Assembly (NCBI RefSeq): GCF_003651245.1
Contig: NZ_RAPE01000003.1
Location: 310,001-374,000, forward strand
DNA from: Roseovarius spongiae
GTDB taxonomy: Bacteria; Pseudomonadota; Alphaproteobacteria; Rhodobacterales; Rhodobacteraceae
Direction of reading: 5' to 3'
Length of the DNA: 64,000 nt
Shown: piece by piece, positions 38,606 to 48,576 of the stretch
How positions within the stretch are numbered: position 1 is the first letter of the stretch
How the letters are laid out: each line of letters opens with the position of its first letter
Notes under the pieces: generated by a model
What the model was told of the DNA's origin: nothing
What the model saw: the letters and a program-made list of their open reading frames with translations, nothing else
The model's database searches: none
Program-made: the position numbers and the translations under genes

Positions 38606-38636
38606 TGTGCAAAGTTTGTGCAAAGCTTGTGCAAAG
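38606..38636. repeat. Triple 9-bp direct repeat, candidate integrase arm sites (right end)
   Basis: TGTGCAAAG occurs exactly at 38606, 38617 and 38628, pitch 11 bases, ending 80 bases before attR. It matches the left-end array in motif, pitch and orientation, and lies 16 bases upstream of the integrase start codon. Confidence 0.88.
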
Positions 38637-38716
38637 AAACTGGGGCAGCACTTTGGCGGAAACCCCTGTTTTTCAGGAATTTCTTATACATCAAGGGGAT
38701 AGAGGGTTCAAATTTT

Positions 38717-38738
38717 TGGTGCGGTCGAGAAGACTCGA
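38717..38738. repeat. attR: right attachment-site repeat within tRNA-Leu
   Basis: These 22 bases are identical to 20437-20458. They form the 3' end of the tRNA including CCA, so integration keeps the tRNA gene intact. Confidence 0.93.
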
Positions 38739-38803
38739 ACTTCCACGGGTGTTACCCCACAGCGACCTCAACGCTGCGCGTCTACCAATTCCGCCACGAC
38801 CGC
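38717..38803 (-). tRNA. tRNA-Leu (anticodon GAG)
   Basis: The 87-base gene pairs GCGGTCG with CGACCGC in the acceptor stem and carries an encoded ACCA tail. The anticodon stem CAGCG/CGCTG encloses TTGAGGT, giving anticodon GAG, which reads CUC and CUU. The long variable arm (TGGGGTAACACCC region) is typical of leucine tRNAs. Its 3' 22 bases are the attachment core of the island. Confidence 0.96.
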
Positions 38804-38852
38804 ACGTGATCAAGGTAGGCCCGCGCCGTATAAGCAACCTGACCGGACTTGT

Positions 38853-38878
38853 GAAGGGGCAAAAACCATTGCCCCTTC
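38853..38878 (-). terminator. Hairpin after the peptidoglycan-binding-like gene
   Basis: GAAGGGGCAA and TTGCCCCTTC form a 10-bp perfect stem with a 6-base loop, 27 bases after the stop of the gene at 38905. It lies between that gene and the tRNA on the same strand. No strong U-run follows. Confidence 0.65.
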
Positions 38879-38904
38879 GGTTTCTCTCGCCAACCGCGGC
38901 CCGC

Positions 38905-40230
38905 TTATTCGAGCTTGAAGGTCGGCAGGGTCGCGGCCGGCTGAACCGTTGCCGAATCATCCGTGGCGTTCGCGCCTTGCGACGGGAACGCCGCCTTGCG
39001 AATCAGGCTTGTGCGGCCGGTGTTTCCGGGGGCGAAGACCGGCTCGGCGCCCCGCTCGACCGCTTCGATCGCACCTTTGTACCAGGCCAGCGCCAGGTCC
39101 GAGCGTCGCGTCGTGCCGATGCCCTCGTTCAGGTGATGGCCGATCAACTCCGCGTAAACCTCTTCTCCCAGCGCCGTCAGCAACAAAGCCGAGCCCAGCG
39201 CCACGTTCATGTCGTCGATCCGGTATCCGACCGACAGACAGATCTTGGCCGTCCCCGCCAACTGCGCGGGCGATTGTCCCGATTGAAGCACGAAATCGCG
39301 CACCTCGCCGACGACTTCATCCTTGGGGCTGAGCGACAGGGCCGCGACGTAATCGTTCATCGCCGGGCCAAAGGCGCGGCACTGTTCCTCGATCTGCGCC
39401 GAGGTCACCCCCTGCAGGCTCGCGATCGTGCTCTCGCCCTCGGCAATCGCATAGGTCCGCGCCAGGCAGAACTGTTCGTTCAACGCAAAGCGCGCATCCG
39501 TCAGCGACGCTTCGGTCACGAAACCGCCGTTGGAATTCGTCAGCAGGCTGATCTGGTTGCAATGCGAGGCGAGCGACGGGCCTTCCTCGCCCCCGGCCAT
39601 GAGATTGGGCAACGCCGCCAGCCCGGCCTTGGGCTTTTCGACCTGCGCGTCTTCCGGGATCGCCGCCAGGACCGGCGATTGTCCCGCCGGGGCGGGCGCA
39701 GGGGCGGCCGCATAGGTCTGCGGCGCGCCCATCGCCTCATCGCGATAGGCGTGCAGCAACCCGCGTGCGCCCTGCCCGCGCTGCGCGATCAGCTGCGCCG
39801 TGGCCGCGCCGCTGCTTTGCGCGCGGTAGTAGGCGCTGATCAGGAACTGGCGCTCGTACTCGGCCAGACGGCCGGTCACCGGATAGCCCATATGGGCCTG
39901 GAACTGGGATGTCGCGTTGCGCGTGTTGCGCCCGCGCACTCCGTCGGGCGCGCCCGCGGGAAAGCCGAAATAATTGAGCGCCGATTGTTCTTCCCTCACC
40001 TGCTGGCGGGCAACCGAATTGACCGGGGCGCGATAGGTCTTGCGCGTCGCTCTTCGCGTCGCCCGCTTGCGTTCACGCGCCTTGGCGCTTTCGTTCACGA
40101 TGACCCCGCTCACGGCGCCGCCGACAAGACCGCCGACCAGACCATCGGCGAAGTCCGCCTTCGCCGGCGCGCCGGGCAGCGCGAACATGCTGGCCGCCAC
40201 GGCGCTCATGACAAATCTCTTTGTAATCAT
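38905..40230 (-). CDS. Secreted protein with peptidoglycan-binding-like domain
   Basis: The 441-residue product has a signal peptide (FVMSAVAASMFALPGAPAKA), a glycine-zipper-like stretch (GLVGGLVGGAVSGVIVNES) and then an arginine/lysine-rich segment. A PG_binding_1-like unit follows (QSALNYFGFPAGAPDGVRGR ... FQAHMGYPVTGRL). The C-terminal half is unrecognised. It probably acts in the periplasm or outer envelope. It is the first core gene after the tRNA-Leu. Confidence 0.7.
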   Translation of the reverse strand: MITKRFVMSAVAASMFALPGAPAKADFADGLVGGLVGGAVSGVIVNESAKARERKRATRRATRKTYRAPVNSVARQQVREEQSALNYFGFPAGAPDGVRGRNTRNATSQFQAHMGYPVTGRLAEYERQFLISAYYRAQSSGAATAQLIAQRGQGARGLLHAYRDEAMGAPQTYAAAPAPAPAGQSPVLAAIPEDAQVEKPKAGLAALPNLMAGGEEGPSLASHCNQISLLTNSNGGFVTEASLTDARFALNEQFCLARTYAIAEGESTIASLQGVTSAQIEEQCRAFGPAMNDYVAALSLSPKDEVVGEVRDFVLQSGQSPAQLAGTAKICLSVGYRIDDMNVALGSALLLTALGEEVYAELIGHHLNEGIGTTRRSDLALAWYKGAIEAVERGAEPVFAPGNTGRTSLIRKAAFPSQGANATDDSATVQPAATLPTFKLE

Positions 40231-40312
40231 TCTCCATCTCCCCTAGTCAGGTGCAGCATCCATCGCCGACAGTATAGCACATTCTTCGCCTCCCATAGCA
40301 TAGAGTCGAGCC

Positions 40313-41008
40313 TTGCCGTTCACGACGCCATTTGCAATTGATGAAAACGGTGTGGAATGGCGCCGCTCCGAGGGGTTGACGCCCTATCCCCGCGCCGTCG
40401 CCGCGATGGAAGAGCACGCCGAACGCGTCGCGTCAGGCGACGCCCCCGAGATGATCTGGCTGCTCGAGCATCCGCCGCTCTACACCGCGGGAACGTCGGC
40501 CAGACCGGCCGATCTGACCGATCCGCACCGCTTTCCGGTGCACGAGGCGCGGCGCGGCGGGCAATACACCTATCACGGGCCGGGCCAGCGGGTCGTCTAC
40601 GTCATGCTCGACGTGGGCGCGCGGGGGCGCGACGTGCGGCGATTCGTGCAGCAGCTCGAAAGCTGGGTGATCGCCGCGCTCGATCGCTTCAACGTCCGGG
40701 GGAAGCTGCGAGAGGGCCGCGTCGGCGTTTGGGTGCAGCGCCCCGACAGGCCGCGCGGCCCAGACGGCGCCATGGCCGAGGACAAGATCGCCGCGATCGG
40801 CATCCGCCTGCGCAAATGGGTCAGCTTCCACGGCATTTCCATCAACGTGGAGCCGGACCTCGAGCATTTCAGCGGCATCGTGCCGTGCGGAATCACCGGC
40901 CACGGCGTAACCAGCCTCGTCGATCTCGGCCTGCCGGTGACGATGGACGATGTCGACCTCGCCCTGCGCGACACCTTCGACGGCGTATTCGGCGCCCCGG
41001 ACGCGTAA
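40313..41008 (+). CDS. lipB: Lipoyl(octanoyl) transferase
   Basis: The 231-residue enzyme moves the octanoyl group from acyl carrier protein to lipoyl domains. Family motifs are [36 protein letters not shown] with the catalytic lysine, and [12 protein letters not shown] with the nucleophilic cysteine. The start is TTG at 40313; no good ribosome site is seen, so a short shift is possible. It is monocistronic and converges on the HdeA-like gene. Confidence 0.95.
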   Translation: MPFTTPFAIDENGVEWRRSEGLTPYPRAVAAMEEHAERVASGDAPEMIWLLEHPPLYTAGTSARPADLTDPHRFPVHEARRGGQYTYHGPGQRVVYVMLDVGARGRDVRRFVQQLESWVIAALDRFNVRGKLREGRVGVWVQRPDRPRGPDGAMAEDKIAAIGIRLRKWVSFHGISINVEPDLEHFSGIVPCGITGHGVTSLVDLGLPVTMDDVDLALRDTFDGVFGAPDA

Positions 41009-41032
41009 AGGCCCGGCGCGCGCGCCGGGCCT
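41009..41032. terminator. Perfect palindromic terminator-like hairpin between lipB and converging gene
   Basis: AGGCCCGGCGCG and CGCGCCGGGCCT are a 24-bp perfect palindrome starting one base after the lipB stop. It lies between converging genes, fitting a bidirectional terminator. Confidence 0.7.
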
Positions 41033-41063
41033 CGATAATCATCTCCGAACCTTCAGGCCGGCG

Positions 41064-41438
41064 TCACTCGGTTTTTTCGGTCGGGTGATGGGCCACTTCC
41101 GAGACCATCTTGTCCATGTCGGACGAACAGTTCTCGACGATCCGCTTCATCATCATGTCGTCGTCGCCGCGCGCCTCGTCCTGGGCGTTCTCGCGGCCGC
41201 CCGATCCTTCGATGTCGGTGGCGTCGCCAGTGGTCTCGGCCTGCACCTCGGCCTCGGTGGTTTCGCGCTCGGCTTCCGGGCCTGCCATGGCGCCGACATA
41301 GGCGGTCTGGTCGGCTTCGCTCATCTTCATGAAATCGCCGCAGCTCATGTCGTCGTCCATGGCGAATGCGCCTTGCGCCGTGAGGGTCGCGATGCCGAGA
41401 ACGGCGACGCCGATGCGGGTTGTCTTCATACGTGTCAT
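41064..41438 (-). CDS. HdeA-like small periplasmic protein
   Basis: The 124-residue product has a signal peptide ([20 protein letters not shown]) and a mature part with [18 protein letters not shown] and a C-terminal [17 protein letters not shown]. The two cysteines flanking a helical core resemble acid-stress chaperones of the HdeA family. A long acidic insert between them is unlike E. coli HdeA. AAGGA precedes the ATG at 41438; M4 is an alternative start. The chaperone role is inferred. Confidence 0.55.
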   Translation of the reverse strand: MTRMKTTRIGVAVLGIATLTAQGAFAMDDDMSCGDFMKMSEADQTAYVGAMAGPEAERETTEAEVQAETTGDATDIEGSGGRENAQDEARGDDDMMMKRIVENCSSDMDKMVSEVAHHPTEKTE

Positions 41439-41745
41439 TCTGAATGTTTCCTTACATGTTGTTGCGGCGTCTTCGGGCGGCCGGTGTCATGCGGCCCTGC
41501 CCTGTCGCCATTGGGTCTGCAACGCCGTCCGGCCCGGCGCGTTCCGCGCGCCCCGAAGAATTCGTCTTTGGCTCGTTCACGATCCCGTGTGCGGCCGCCG
41601 CGTTCCAAGGCGGGGGGCAAATAATATCCATGAAACGCGGACTATGACATTGCCGAGGCTCGACACTCCGATTAAAACCCTCGTGGAGTATGGGCGCGTG
41701 CCGTGGGCATTCGCGGCCCCGGACGTAGTTTTCAGGGAGGCACCT
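41439..41745. other. Upstream region of ctaD
   Basis: The region holds the divergent promoters of ctaD and the HdeA-like gene. A plus-strand frame is open across it, but the ctaD product clearly begins at 41746. I see no gene or conserved RNA here. Confidence 0.5.
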
Positions 41746-43419
41746 ATGGCGGACGCAGCCATTCACGGCCATGACCACCATGACGAGCGTGGTTTCTTCA
41801 CCCGCTGGTTCATGTCCACGAACCACAAAGATATCGGCATTCTCTACCTGGTCGTCTCGGCGTTCGTCGGGCTGATCTCGGTGTTGTTCACCGTTTACAT
41901 GCGGCTCGAACTGATGGAGCCGGGGGTACAGTACATGTGCCTCGAAGGCGCGCGCTTCATCGCCGACAGCGCCGCGCCCTGCACGCCCAACGGGCACCTG
42001 TGGAACGTGATGATCACCTATCACGGCATCCTGATGATGTTCTTCGTGGTGATCCCGGCGCTCTTCGGGGGGTTTGGCAACTATATCATGCCGCTGCAAC
42101 TCGGCGCGCCGGACATGGCGTTCCCGCGGCTCAACAACCTCAGCTTCTGGCTCTACGTCGCCGGCACGTCGCTCGGGATCGCCTCGCTGTTTGCGCCAGG
42201 CGGCAACGCGCAGGCCGGCTCGGGCGTGGGCTGGGTGCTCTACCCGCCGCTGTCGACGACCGAGGCCGGGATCTCGATGGACCTGGCGATCTTTGCGGTG
42301 CACGTCTCGGGCGCCAGCTCGATCCTGGGATCGATCAACATGATCACGACATTCCTCAACATGCGCGCGCCGGGCATGACGCTGTTCAAGGTGCCGCTGT
42401 TCGCGTGGTCGATCTTCGTCACCGCATGGATGATCCTGCTGGCGCTGCCGGTGCTGGCGGGGGCGATCACCATGCTGCTGACCGACCGCAACTTCGGCAC
42501 CACCTTCTTCGATCCCGCCGGCGGGGGCGACCCGGTGCTCTATCAGCACATCCTGTGGTTCTTCGGCCACCCGGAAGTTTACATCATCATCCTGCCCGGC
42601 TTCGGCATCATCAGCCACGTGATCGCGACCTTCGCGCGCAAGCCGATCTTCGGCTACCTGCCGATGGTCTGGGCGCTGATCGCGATCGGCGCGCTCGGCT
42701 TCATCGTCTGGGCGCACCACATGTATACGGTGGGGATGTCGCTGACCCAGCAGAGCTACTTCATGCTGGCCACGATGGTGATCGCCGTGCCCACGGGCGT
42801 GAAGGTGTTCAGCTGGATCGCGACCATGTGGAGCGGGTCGATCGAGTTCCGCACGCCGATGCTCTGGGCGTTCGGATTCCTGTTCCTCTTCACCGTGGGC
42901 GGCGTCACCGGCGTCGTTCTGGCGCAGGCCGGGCTCGACCGGGCGTATCACGACACCTACTACGTCGTGGCGCATTTCCACTACGTGATGAGCCTCGGCG
43001 CTATCTTCGCGATCTTCGCCGGCGTCTATTTCTACATCGGCAAGATCACCGGGCGGCAATATCCCGAATGGGCCGGCAAGCTGCATTTCTGGGTGATGTT
43101 CATCGGGGCGAACCTGACGTTCTTCCCGCAGCACTTCCTGGGCCGCCAGGGCATGCCGCGCCGCTACATCGACTACCCCGAGGCGTTCGCGTTCTGGAAC
43201 TGGTGGTCGTCGGTCGGCGCGTTCCTGAGCTTCGCCAGCTTCGTGTTCTTCTTCGGGATCGTGTTCTACACGCTGTTCCGCGGGGCAAGGGTCACCGAGA
43301 ACAACTACTGGAACGAATACGCGGACACGCTGGAATGGACGGTTTCCAGCCCGCCGCCGGAGCACACCTTCGAAGTCCTGCCCAAGCAGGAGGAATGGGA
43401 CAAGCACCCGGCGCACTGA
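41746..43419 (+). CDS. ctaD: Cytochrome c oxidase subunit I, aa3-type
   Basis: The 557-residue product is the catalytic heme-copper subunit of the terminal oxidase. Twelve hydrophobic segments are expected. [34 protein letters not shown] (CuB histidine and crosslinked tyrosine), AHHMYTVG and HFHYVMSLG (heme histidines) are all present. AGGGAGG lies 6 bases before the ATG. The other cta subunits are not adjacent, which is common in Rhodobacteraceae. A strong terminator follows. Confidence 0.97.
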   Translation: MADAAIHGHDHHDERGFFTRWFMSTNHKDIGILYLVVSAFVGLISVLFTVYMRLELMEPGVQYMCLEGARFIADSAAPCTPNGHLWNVMITYHGILMMFFVVIPALFGGFGNYIMPLQLGAPDMAFPRLNNLSFWLYVAGTSLGIASLFAPGGNAQAGSGVGWVLYPPLSTTEAGISMDLAIFAVHVSGASSILGSINMITTFLNMRAPGMTLFKVPLFAWSIFVTAWMILLALPVLAGAITMLLTDRNFGTTFFDPAGGGDPVLYQHILWFFGHPEVYIIILPGFGIISHVIATFARKPIFGYLPMVWALIAIGALGFIVWAHHMYTVGMSLTQQSYFMLATMVIAVPTGVKVFSWIATMWSGSIEFRTPMLWAFGFLFLFTVGGVTGVVLAQAGLDRAYHDTYYVVAHFHYVMSLGAIFAIFAGVYFYIGKITGRQYPEWAGKLHFWVMFIGANLTFFPQHFLGRQGMPRRYIDYPEAFAFWNWWSSVGAFLSFASFVFFFGIVFYTLFRGARVTENNYWNEYADTLEWTVSSPPPEHTFEVLPKQEEWDKHPAH

Positions 43420-43443
43420 CCGTTTCGGCGACGCGACAGAATG

Positions 43444-43471
43444 AAGGCCCCGGAACGCTCCGGGGCCTTTT
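43444..43471 (+). terminator. Rho-independent terminator of ctaD
   Basis: GGCCCCGGA and TCCGGGGCC form a stem with a short loop, flanked by AA and followed by TTTT, 24 bases after the ctaD stop. Confidence 0.9.
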
Positions 43472-43527
43472 CTTGCGGTGCGATATGCGCCAACGTAGCC
43501 GTTGACCGATCATTCAAAAGCTGAAAA

Positions 43528-44682
43528 ATGCGCATCGACGCCAAAGCGGCGGTGATACGAGAAGGGCGGCAAGTGGAAGCACTGAAACACCCGATGCAGC
43601 AGGAACGGCTCCGGGCGCTCCGGAGCTACGACATCCTCGACACTGCGCGCGAGTCGGATTTCGACGATATCGCGACACTGGCGTCACAGATTTGCGGCAC
43701 GCCGATATCGGTGGTCAATCTCATTGACGCCGACCGGCAATGGTTCAAGGCCGAGACCGGGCTCGGGGTGCGCGAGACGCCACTCGACACCTCGATCTGT
43801 TCGCATGTCATTCTCGAAGACGCATTCGTCGAAATTCCCGACACGCTCGCGGATCCGCGCATGGTCGACAATCCGCTGTGCACCGGAGAACCCGGGCTGC
43901 GGTTCTACGCCGGCGCGCAACTCATCTCGGAGGACGGGCTGCCGCTGGGCACGCTCTGCGTGTTGGATTACCAGCCACGCAGCCTGACGCCGCTCCAGCG
44001 CGAGACGCTTCGCGTATTGGCTCGACAGGTCGTGGCGCAGCTTGAGATGCGCAAGGCCCTGAAGGCCAATACTCTGCTGCGCCAGGAGGTCGATCACCGG
44101 GTCACGAATTCGCTGCAATCGCTCGGCTCGCTCGTCGGCATCCAGAAGAGGCGCGCGAAATCCGAGGAAACGCAGTCGGCGCTTGCCTCCGTCGCCTCGC
44201 GGATCGAGGCCGTGGCGCAACTGCACGCGCTTCTCTATCGCACGGATAGCGGCCCGGTCATCAACGTCAGGCAATACGTGCCGGCGTTGACCGACCACCT
44301 TTCGGCGGTCGCGCCGCAAAACGTGACGGTCTCGGCGGATGTCGGTGATTTCTCCGTCCTTTCGACCGAGGCCGTCGCGCTTGGCACGCTTATCAACGAA
44401 TTCGTGTCCAACGCGTTCAAACACGCCTTCCCCGATGATCGGCCCGGCGAAGTCAACATCCGGATCGTTGCGGGAAGCGCGCCGAACAGCCTGCGCGTGA
44501 CCTGCAGCGACAACGGCGTCGGGCTGCCCGAACAGGCCGAACCGGATACCGGCGGGCTGGGCTTGCTGATCGCGCAGGTGCTCAGCGCGGAACTGGACAC
44601 CACGCTTGAGGTGGACTCGACTGACGATGGCCTGTCCCTCAGCATCGAGTTCGTCACCGATCATCCACAGTCTCGGGCGTAA
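43528..44682 (+). CDS. Sensor histidine kinase, GAF plus HisKA_2/HATPase
   Basis: The 384-residue product has an N-terminal GAF domain (residues 25-170, with ISVVNLIDADRQWFKAETG and PLGTLCVLD). The phosphoacceptor helix is of the HisKA_2/HWE-like kind (EVDHRVTNSLQSLGSLV). A HATPase domain follows, with NEFVSNAFKHAF and the G-box GLGLLIAQVL. No transmembrane segment is seen, so it is a soluble sensor. No response regulator is adjacent. Such kinases often act in the general stress response or light signalling; the signal here is unknown. Confidence 0.88.
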   Translation: MRIDAKAAVIREGRQVEALKHPMQQERLRALRSYDILDTARESDFDDIATLASQICGTPISVVNLIDADRQWFKAETGLGVRETPLDTSICSHVILEDAFVEIPDTLADPRMVDNPLCTGEPGLRFYAGAQLISEDGLPLGTLCVLDYQPRSLTPLQRETLRVLARQVVAQLEMRKALKANTLLRQEVDHRVTNSLQSLGSLVGIQKRRAKSEETQSALASVASRIEAVAQLHALLYRTDSGPVINVRQYVPALTDHLSAVAPQNVTVSADVGDFSVLSTEAVALGTLINEFVSNAFKHAFPDDRPGEVNIRIVAGSAPNSLRVTCSDNGVGLPEQAEPDTGGLGLLIAQVLSAELDTTLEVDSTDDGLSLSIEFVTDHPQSRA

Positions 44683-44700
44683 TAGCAGGGCGGTGTCCTT

Positions 44701-45549
44701 TCACCCACCGCGCCCGTGGCCGCGGTCATAAGCGTTGGGCGCCGGGCTGCGCCATCCGTCCAGCGCACCGGGCTGCGGCGCGAACACCTCGACCAGCAGC
44801 GGATAGCATTCCGCCACGTCGCTGGTGTGCTCGGCCGAACAATCCCCGCCGGGACAGGCGCTGAGCGCGCCCAGCAGGTCGATCTCGGCGAAGAACTCGA
44901 TGTAGTCGCCGGGGCGCACCGGGCTCGCCTTCATGAAATACTGCCCGGAGTCGCGGGTGAACCCGGTGCACATGAAGACGTTGAGCACGTCATGCACATG
45001 TCCCTCCGCCGCGGAGAGCGGCAGGCCGGTTTCGTCGGCCAGCGCGCGGGTCAGGTTGGAATGGCAGCAATGGTGATACTGCGCGCCCCGCAGCAGGTTG
45101 CCGGTGTAGGGATCGCAGCGCGTGCCGATCAGGTCATGCACAGAGCCGCCGAACGCGTCGAACCCGTACCAGCCAAGCGTATCCTCCGTCACCGTCGCCA
45201 TCGGGCGCAGATGCGGAAGGCTCGACCACATCCGCTCGCCGCGCTTCAGATGCGTGCCGTGCAGCGCGCGGGTCTTGCCGGAATAGAACCGCTCGCCCAG
45301 GTCCTGCGCGTTCCACAGGTTCAGATCCCCCACCTGCGGCCCCTCCACGCTGGTGATGCGAAAGAACTGCCCCGCCTCCACGCCAAAGCAGCCCGCATCC
45401 CGCGGCGCGACGCGCCGCTCGCCAACCTTCATAGCCCCGGCCCGCGCCCTCGCGTAAAGCGCGAGATCGGGAACGGGAAGCGTCTCGTTCGGGTAGCAGA
45501 TCACCGGCTTGATCGCGCGGCGGGCGTCGGCGTCGGCAGGTTCATTCAT
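44701..45549 (-). CDS. DUF1989 (urea carboxylase-associated) family protein
   Basis: The 282-residue product has ARAGAMKVGERRVAPRDAGC, GPQVGDLNLWNAQDL, and the metal-like HHCCHSNLTRAL and EGHVHDVLNVFMCTG stretches of the DUF1989 family. Relatives lie near urea carboxylase or riboflavin-type genes, with no settled reaction. The start at 45549 was chosen because the longer frame gives a poorly coding leader. It overlaps the end of the 73-residue gene by 8 bases. Confidence 0.75.
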   Translation of the reverse strand: MNEPADADARRAIKPVICYPNETLPVPDLALYARARAGAMKVGERRVAPRDAGCFGVEAGQFFRITSVEGPQVGDLNLWNAQDLGERFYSGKTRALHGTHLKRGERMWSSLPHLRPMATVTEDTLGWYGFDAFGGSVHDLIGTRCDPYTGNLLRGAQYHHCCHSNLTRALADETGLPLSAAEGHVHDVLNVFMCTGFTRDSGQYFMKASPVRPGDYIEFFAEIDLLGALSACPGGDCSAEHTSDVAECYPLLVEVFAPQPGALDGWRSPAPNAYDRGHGRGG

Positions 45550-45763
45550 CGCGGTCTCGCTTTCCCGATGTTTCGGCCAGGCAATCGCGGGGCGGTTTGC
45601 CGGTGGTGGTGAAGGTCTCGGCCCCGCAGGCCATGCAATGATAATACCGCGCGCCGCCCTCGTCACGCGTGCGGTCCTCGCGCCAGCGGCAGTACCGCGT
45701 GCGCCGGTTGGAAAACACGAGGATCAGAACGAAGGCCAGCAGCAGGCCGACAACGATGATCAT
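45542..45763 (-). CDS. Small membrane protein with zinc-ribbon-like cysteines
   Basis: The 73-residue product has one transmembrane segment (MIIVVGLLLAFVLILVFSN) and a cytoplasmic tail with CRW, HCMACGAETF and a last cysteine (RDC), which could bind zinc. It overlaps the DUF1989 gene by 8 bases, so the two are probably coupled. No family is recognised with confidence. Confidence 0.6.
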   Translation of the reverse strand: MIIVVGLLLAFVLILVFSNRRTRYCRWREDRTRDEGGARYYHCMACGAETFTTTGKPPRDCLAETSGKRDRDE

Positions 45764-45894
45764 GGGCGCGGCCCCCTTTCAGCCAGCCCTTCCGCTCTAT
45801 CCCCCGCGCGCGGCGCCCTCAAGCGACCCACCGGCAGTTTGATGCTTACACGATAAAAACAGCCCCTTTATCCGCCCCGGCGCCCACTCTATAA

Positions 45895-47007
<1,113 letters not shown>

Positions 47008-47123
47008 GCGCGCCGCCGCCAATCGCGGGAATGTGCGCTCGGGGGTGCTGTATTCGCGCCGTTCCATGCTATCCTGAAGGGGCGGCGCAAAGCCACGTTC
47101 CATGGGCCCGATGGGGGGGGCTG

Positions 47124-48044
47124 TTGGCCAGAGACAGGACACAGAGCGACGATTTCACCGGTCCCCTGAAGCGATTGCTTCTGGGGCTTCTTCTCCTGTG
47201 TCTGCTGGGGCTGTTCCTGCTGTGGCGGATCGACAGCCCGCGGGTCGAACGGTTTCGCGCGCAGGTGGTCGACACGGTGGTGCCCAATTTCGACTGGGCC
47301 TTCGCGCCGGTCACCGGATTCGTCAACATCGTGCGCGATTTCCAGAGCTACGCGCGCATCTATGACCAGAACCAGGAACTGCGCCGCGAATTGCAGCAGA
47401 TGACCGCGTGGAAAGAGGCGGCGCTGCAACTGGAACAGGAAAACGCCCGCCTGCTCGATCTCAACAACGTGCGGCTCGACCCGCGGCTGACCTACGTAAC
47501 CGGCGTGGTCAGCGCCGACAGCGGCTCGCCCTTCCGGCAATCCGTGGTGCTGAACGTCGGCGCGCGCGACGGCATCGTCGACGGTTGGGCGGCGATGGAC
47601 GGGCTCGGGCTTGTCGGGCGGATCTCGGGGGTGGGGGACAACACGTCGCGCGTGGTGCTGCTGACCGATACGTCCTCGCGCATCCCCGTCACCGTGCAGC
47701 CCTCGGGCCAGCGCGCGCTGGTCATGGGCGACAACACCGCCGCGCCGGTGCTCGATTTCCTCGAGGACGCAGGGCAGGTGCGGCCCGGCGATCGTGTCAT
47801 CACCTCCGGCGATGGCGGGGTCTTTCCGGCCGGGCTGCTGGTGGGCAACGTCGCGGTCGATCCCGGCGGGCGCACGCGGCTGCGCCTCGCTGCGGATTAC
47901 GAGCGGCTGGAGTTCCTGCGGGTGCTGCGCGATCGCGGCGCCGAGCGGATCGACACCCCCGGTGCGCTGATCGCCCCGGCGGCCCTGCCCGCCCCCGGCC
48001 CGCGCGCGCCGGGGACGGCGAACACGGAAGGCGGCAATGGTTGA
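47124..48044 (+). CDS. mreC: Rod shape-determining protein MreC
   Basis: The 306-residue product has one N-terminal membrane segment (LLLGLLLLCLLGLFLLW), a periplasmic coiled coil (about residues 60-100) and the paired beta-barrel MreC core (VTGVVSADSGSPFRQSVVLN ... GDRVITSGDGGVFPAGLLVG). A TTG start at 47124 follows an unusual run of eight G residues; a frame to 47031 adds an unlikely leader. It overlaps mreD by 8 bases. Confidence 0.93.
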   Translation: MARDRTQSDDFTGPLKRLLLGLLLLCLLGLFLLWRIDSPRVERFRAQVVDTVVPNFDWAFAPVTGFVNIVRDFQSYARIYDQNQELRRELQQMTAWKEAALQLEQENARLLDLNNVRLDPRLTYVTGVVSADSGSPFRQSVVLNVGARDGIVDGWAAMDGLGLVGRISGVGDNTSRVVLLTDTSSRIPVTVQPSGQRALVMGDNTAAPVLDFLEDAGQVRPGDRVITSGDGGVFPAGLLVGNVAVDPGGRTRLRLAADYERLEFLRVLRDRGAERIDTPGALIAPAALPAPGPRAPGTANTEGGNG

Positions 48045-48576
48045 GCGCGTACAGGCGAGGCTCTGGGCCATGCGGGCGCTCTTCGTCGCGCTGTGCTGCG
48101 TCGTCATCTTCTGGCGGCTGCTGCCGCTCGATACGATGCCGCGCGGCTGGGCGGGGCCGGACCTGATTCTCGCGCTGGCCTGCGCCTGGGTGCTGCGGCG
48201 CCCGGAATACGCGCCGGCGTTGCTGATCGCGGCGGTGGTGCTGATGGCCGACCTGCTGTTCCAGCGCCCGCCCGGCCTCTGGGCCGCGCTTGCGCTGATC
48301 GGGACCGAAACGCTCAAGTCGCGGGCACCGGGGCTGCGGGATCTCGGGTTCGGGCCGGAATGGCTGACGGTCGCCACCGTGCTGGTGGCCATGACCCTGG
48401 GCGAACGGCTGATCCTCGCGGTGCTGATGGTGCCGCAGGCGCCGCTCGGCCTCAGCCTGATGAAGGCGCTCTTCACCATCCTTGCCTACCCGCTGGCCGT
48501 GCTCGCCTCGGCGCTGCTCTTCGGGGTGCGCAAGATCAGGCCGGGCGACGCCGACAGCCTGAGGAGCCGCGCATGA
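48037..48576 (+). CDS. mreD: Rod shape-determining protein MreD
   Basis: The 179-residue product is a hydrophobic protein with five or so membrane segments (ALFVALCCVVIFWRLLPLD, then PDLILALACAWVLRR and MVPQAPLGLSLMKALFTILA). It links MreC to the cell-wall synthases. Start overlaps mreC by 8 bases; its stop overlaps the next start (ATGA). Confidence 0.9.
   Translation: MVERVQARLWAMRALFVALCCVVIFWRLLPLDTMPRGWAGPDLILALACAWVLRRPEYAPALLIAAVVLMADLLFQRPPGLWAALALIGTETLKSRAPGLRDLGFGPEWLTVATVLVAMTLGERLILAVLMVPQAPLGLSLMKALFTILAYPLAVLASALLFGVRKIRPGDADSLRSRA

Larger units (their letters stand above)
20437..38738. mobile_element. Integrative genomic island in tRNA-Leu(GAG), satellite-like, with two defence-type cargo operons
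   Basis: The element is bounded by a 22-bp perfect direct repeat, one copy being the 3' end of tRNA-Leu. A tyrosine integrase lies next to the tRNA and matching triple arm-site repeats lie about 80 bases inside each end. Base composition is lower in GC than the flanks. The minus-strand backbone holds integrase, an AlpA-like regulator, seven small genes (of which six are unknown and one is the regulator), a primase-helicase and a serine recombinase. The plus-strand cargo is an sce7726/sce7725/RES trio and a type I restriction system with a HEPN-like gene. No virion or conjugation genes are visible. Confidence 0.93.

Noticed and set aside
20437..38738. Prophage or conjugative element
   Set aside because: No terminase, portal, capsid, tail, relaxase or type IV secretion gene is visible in the island.
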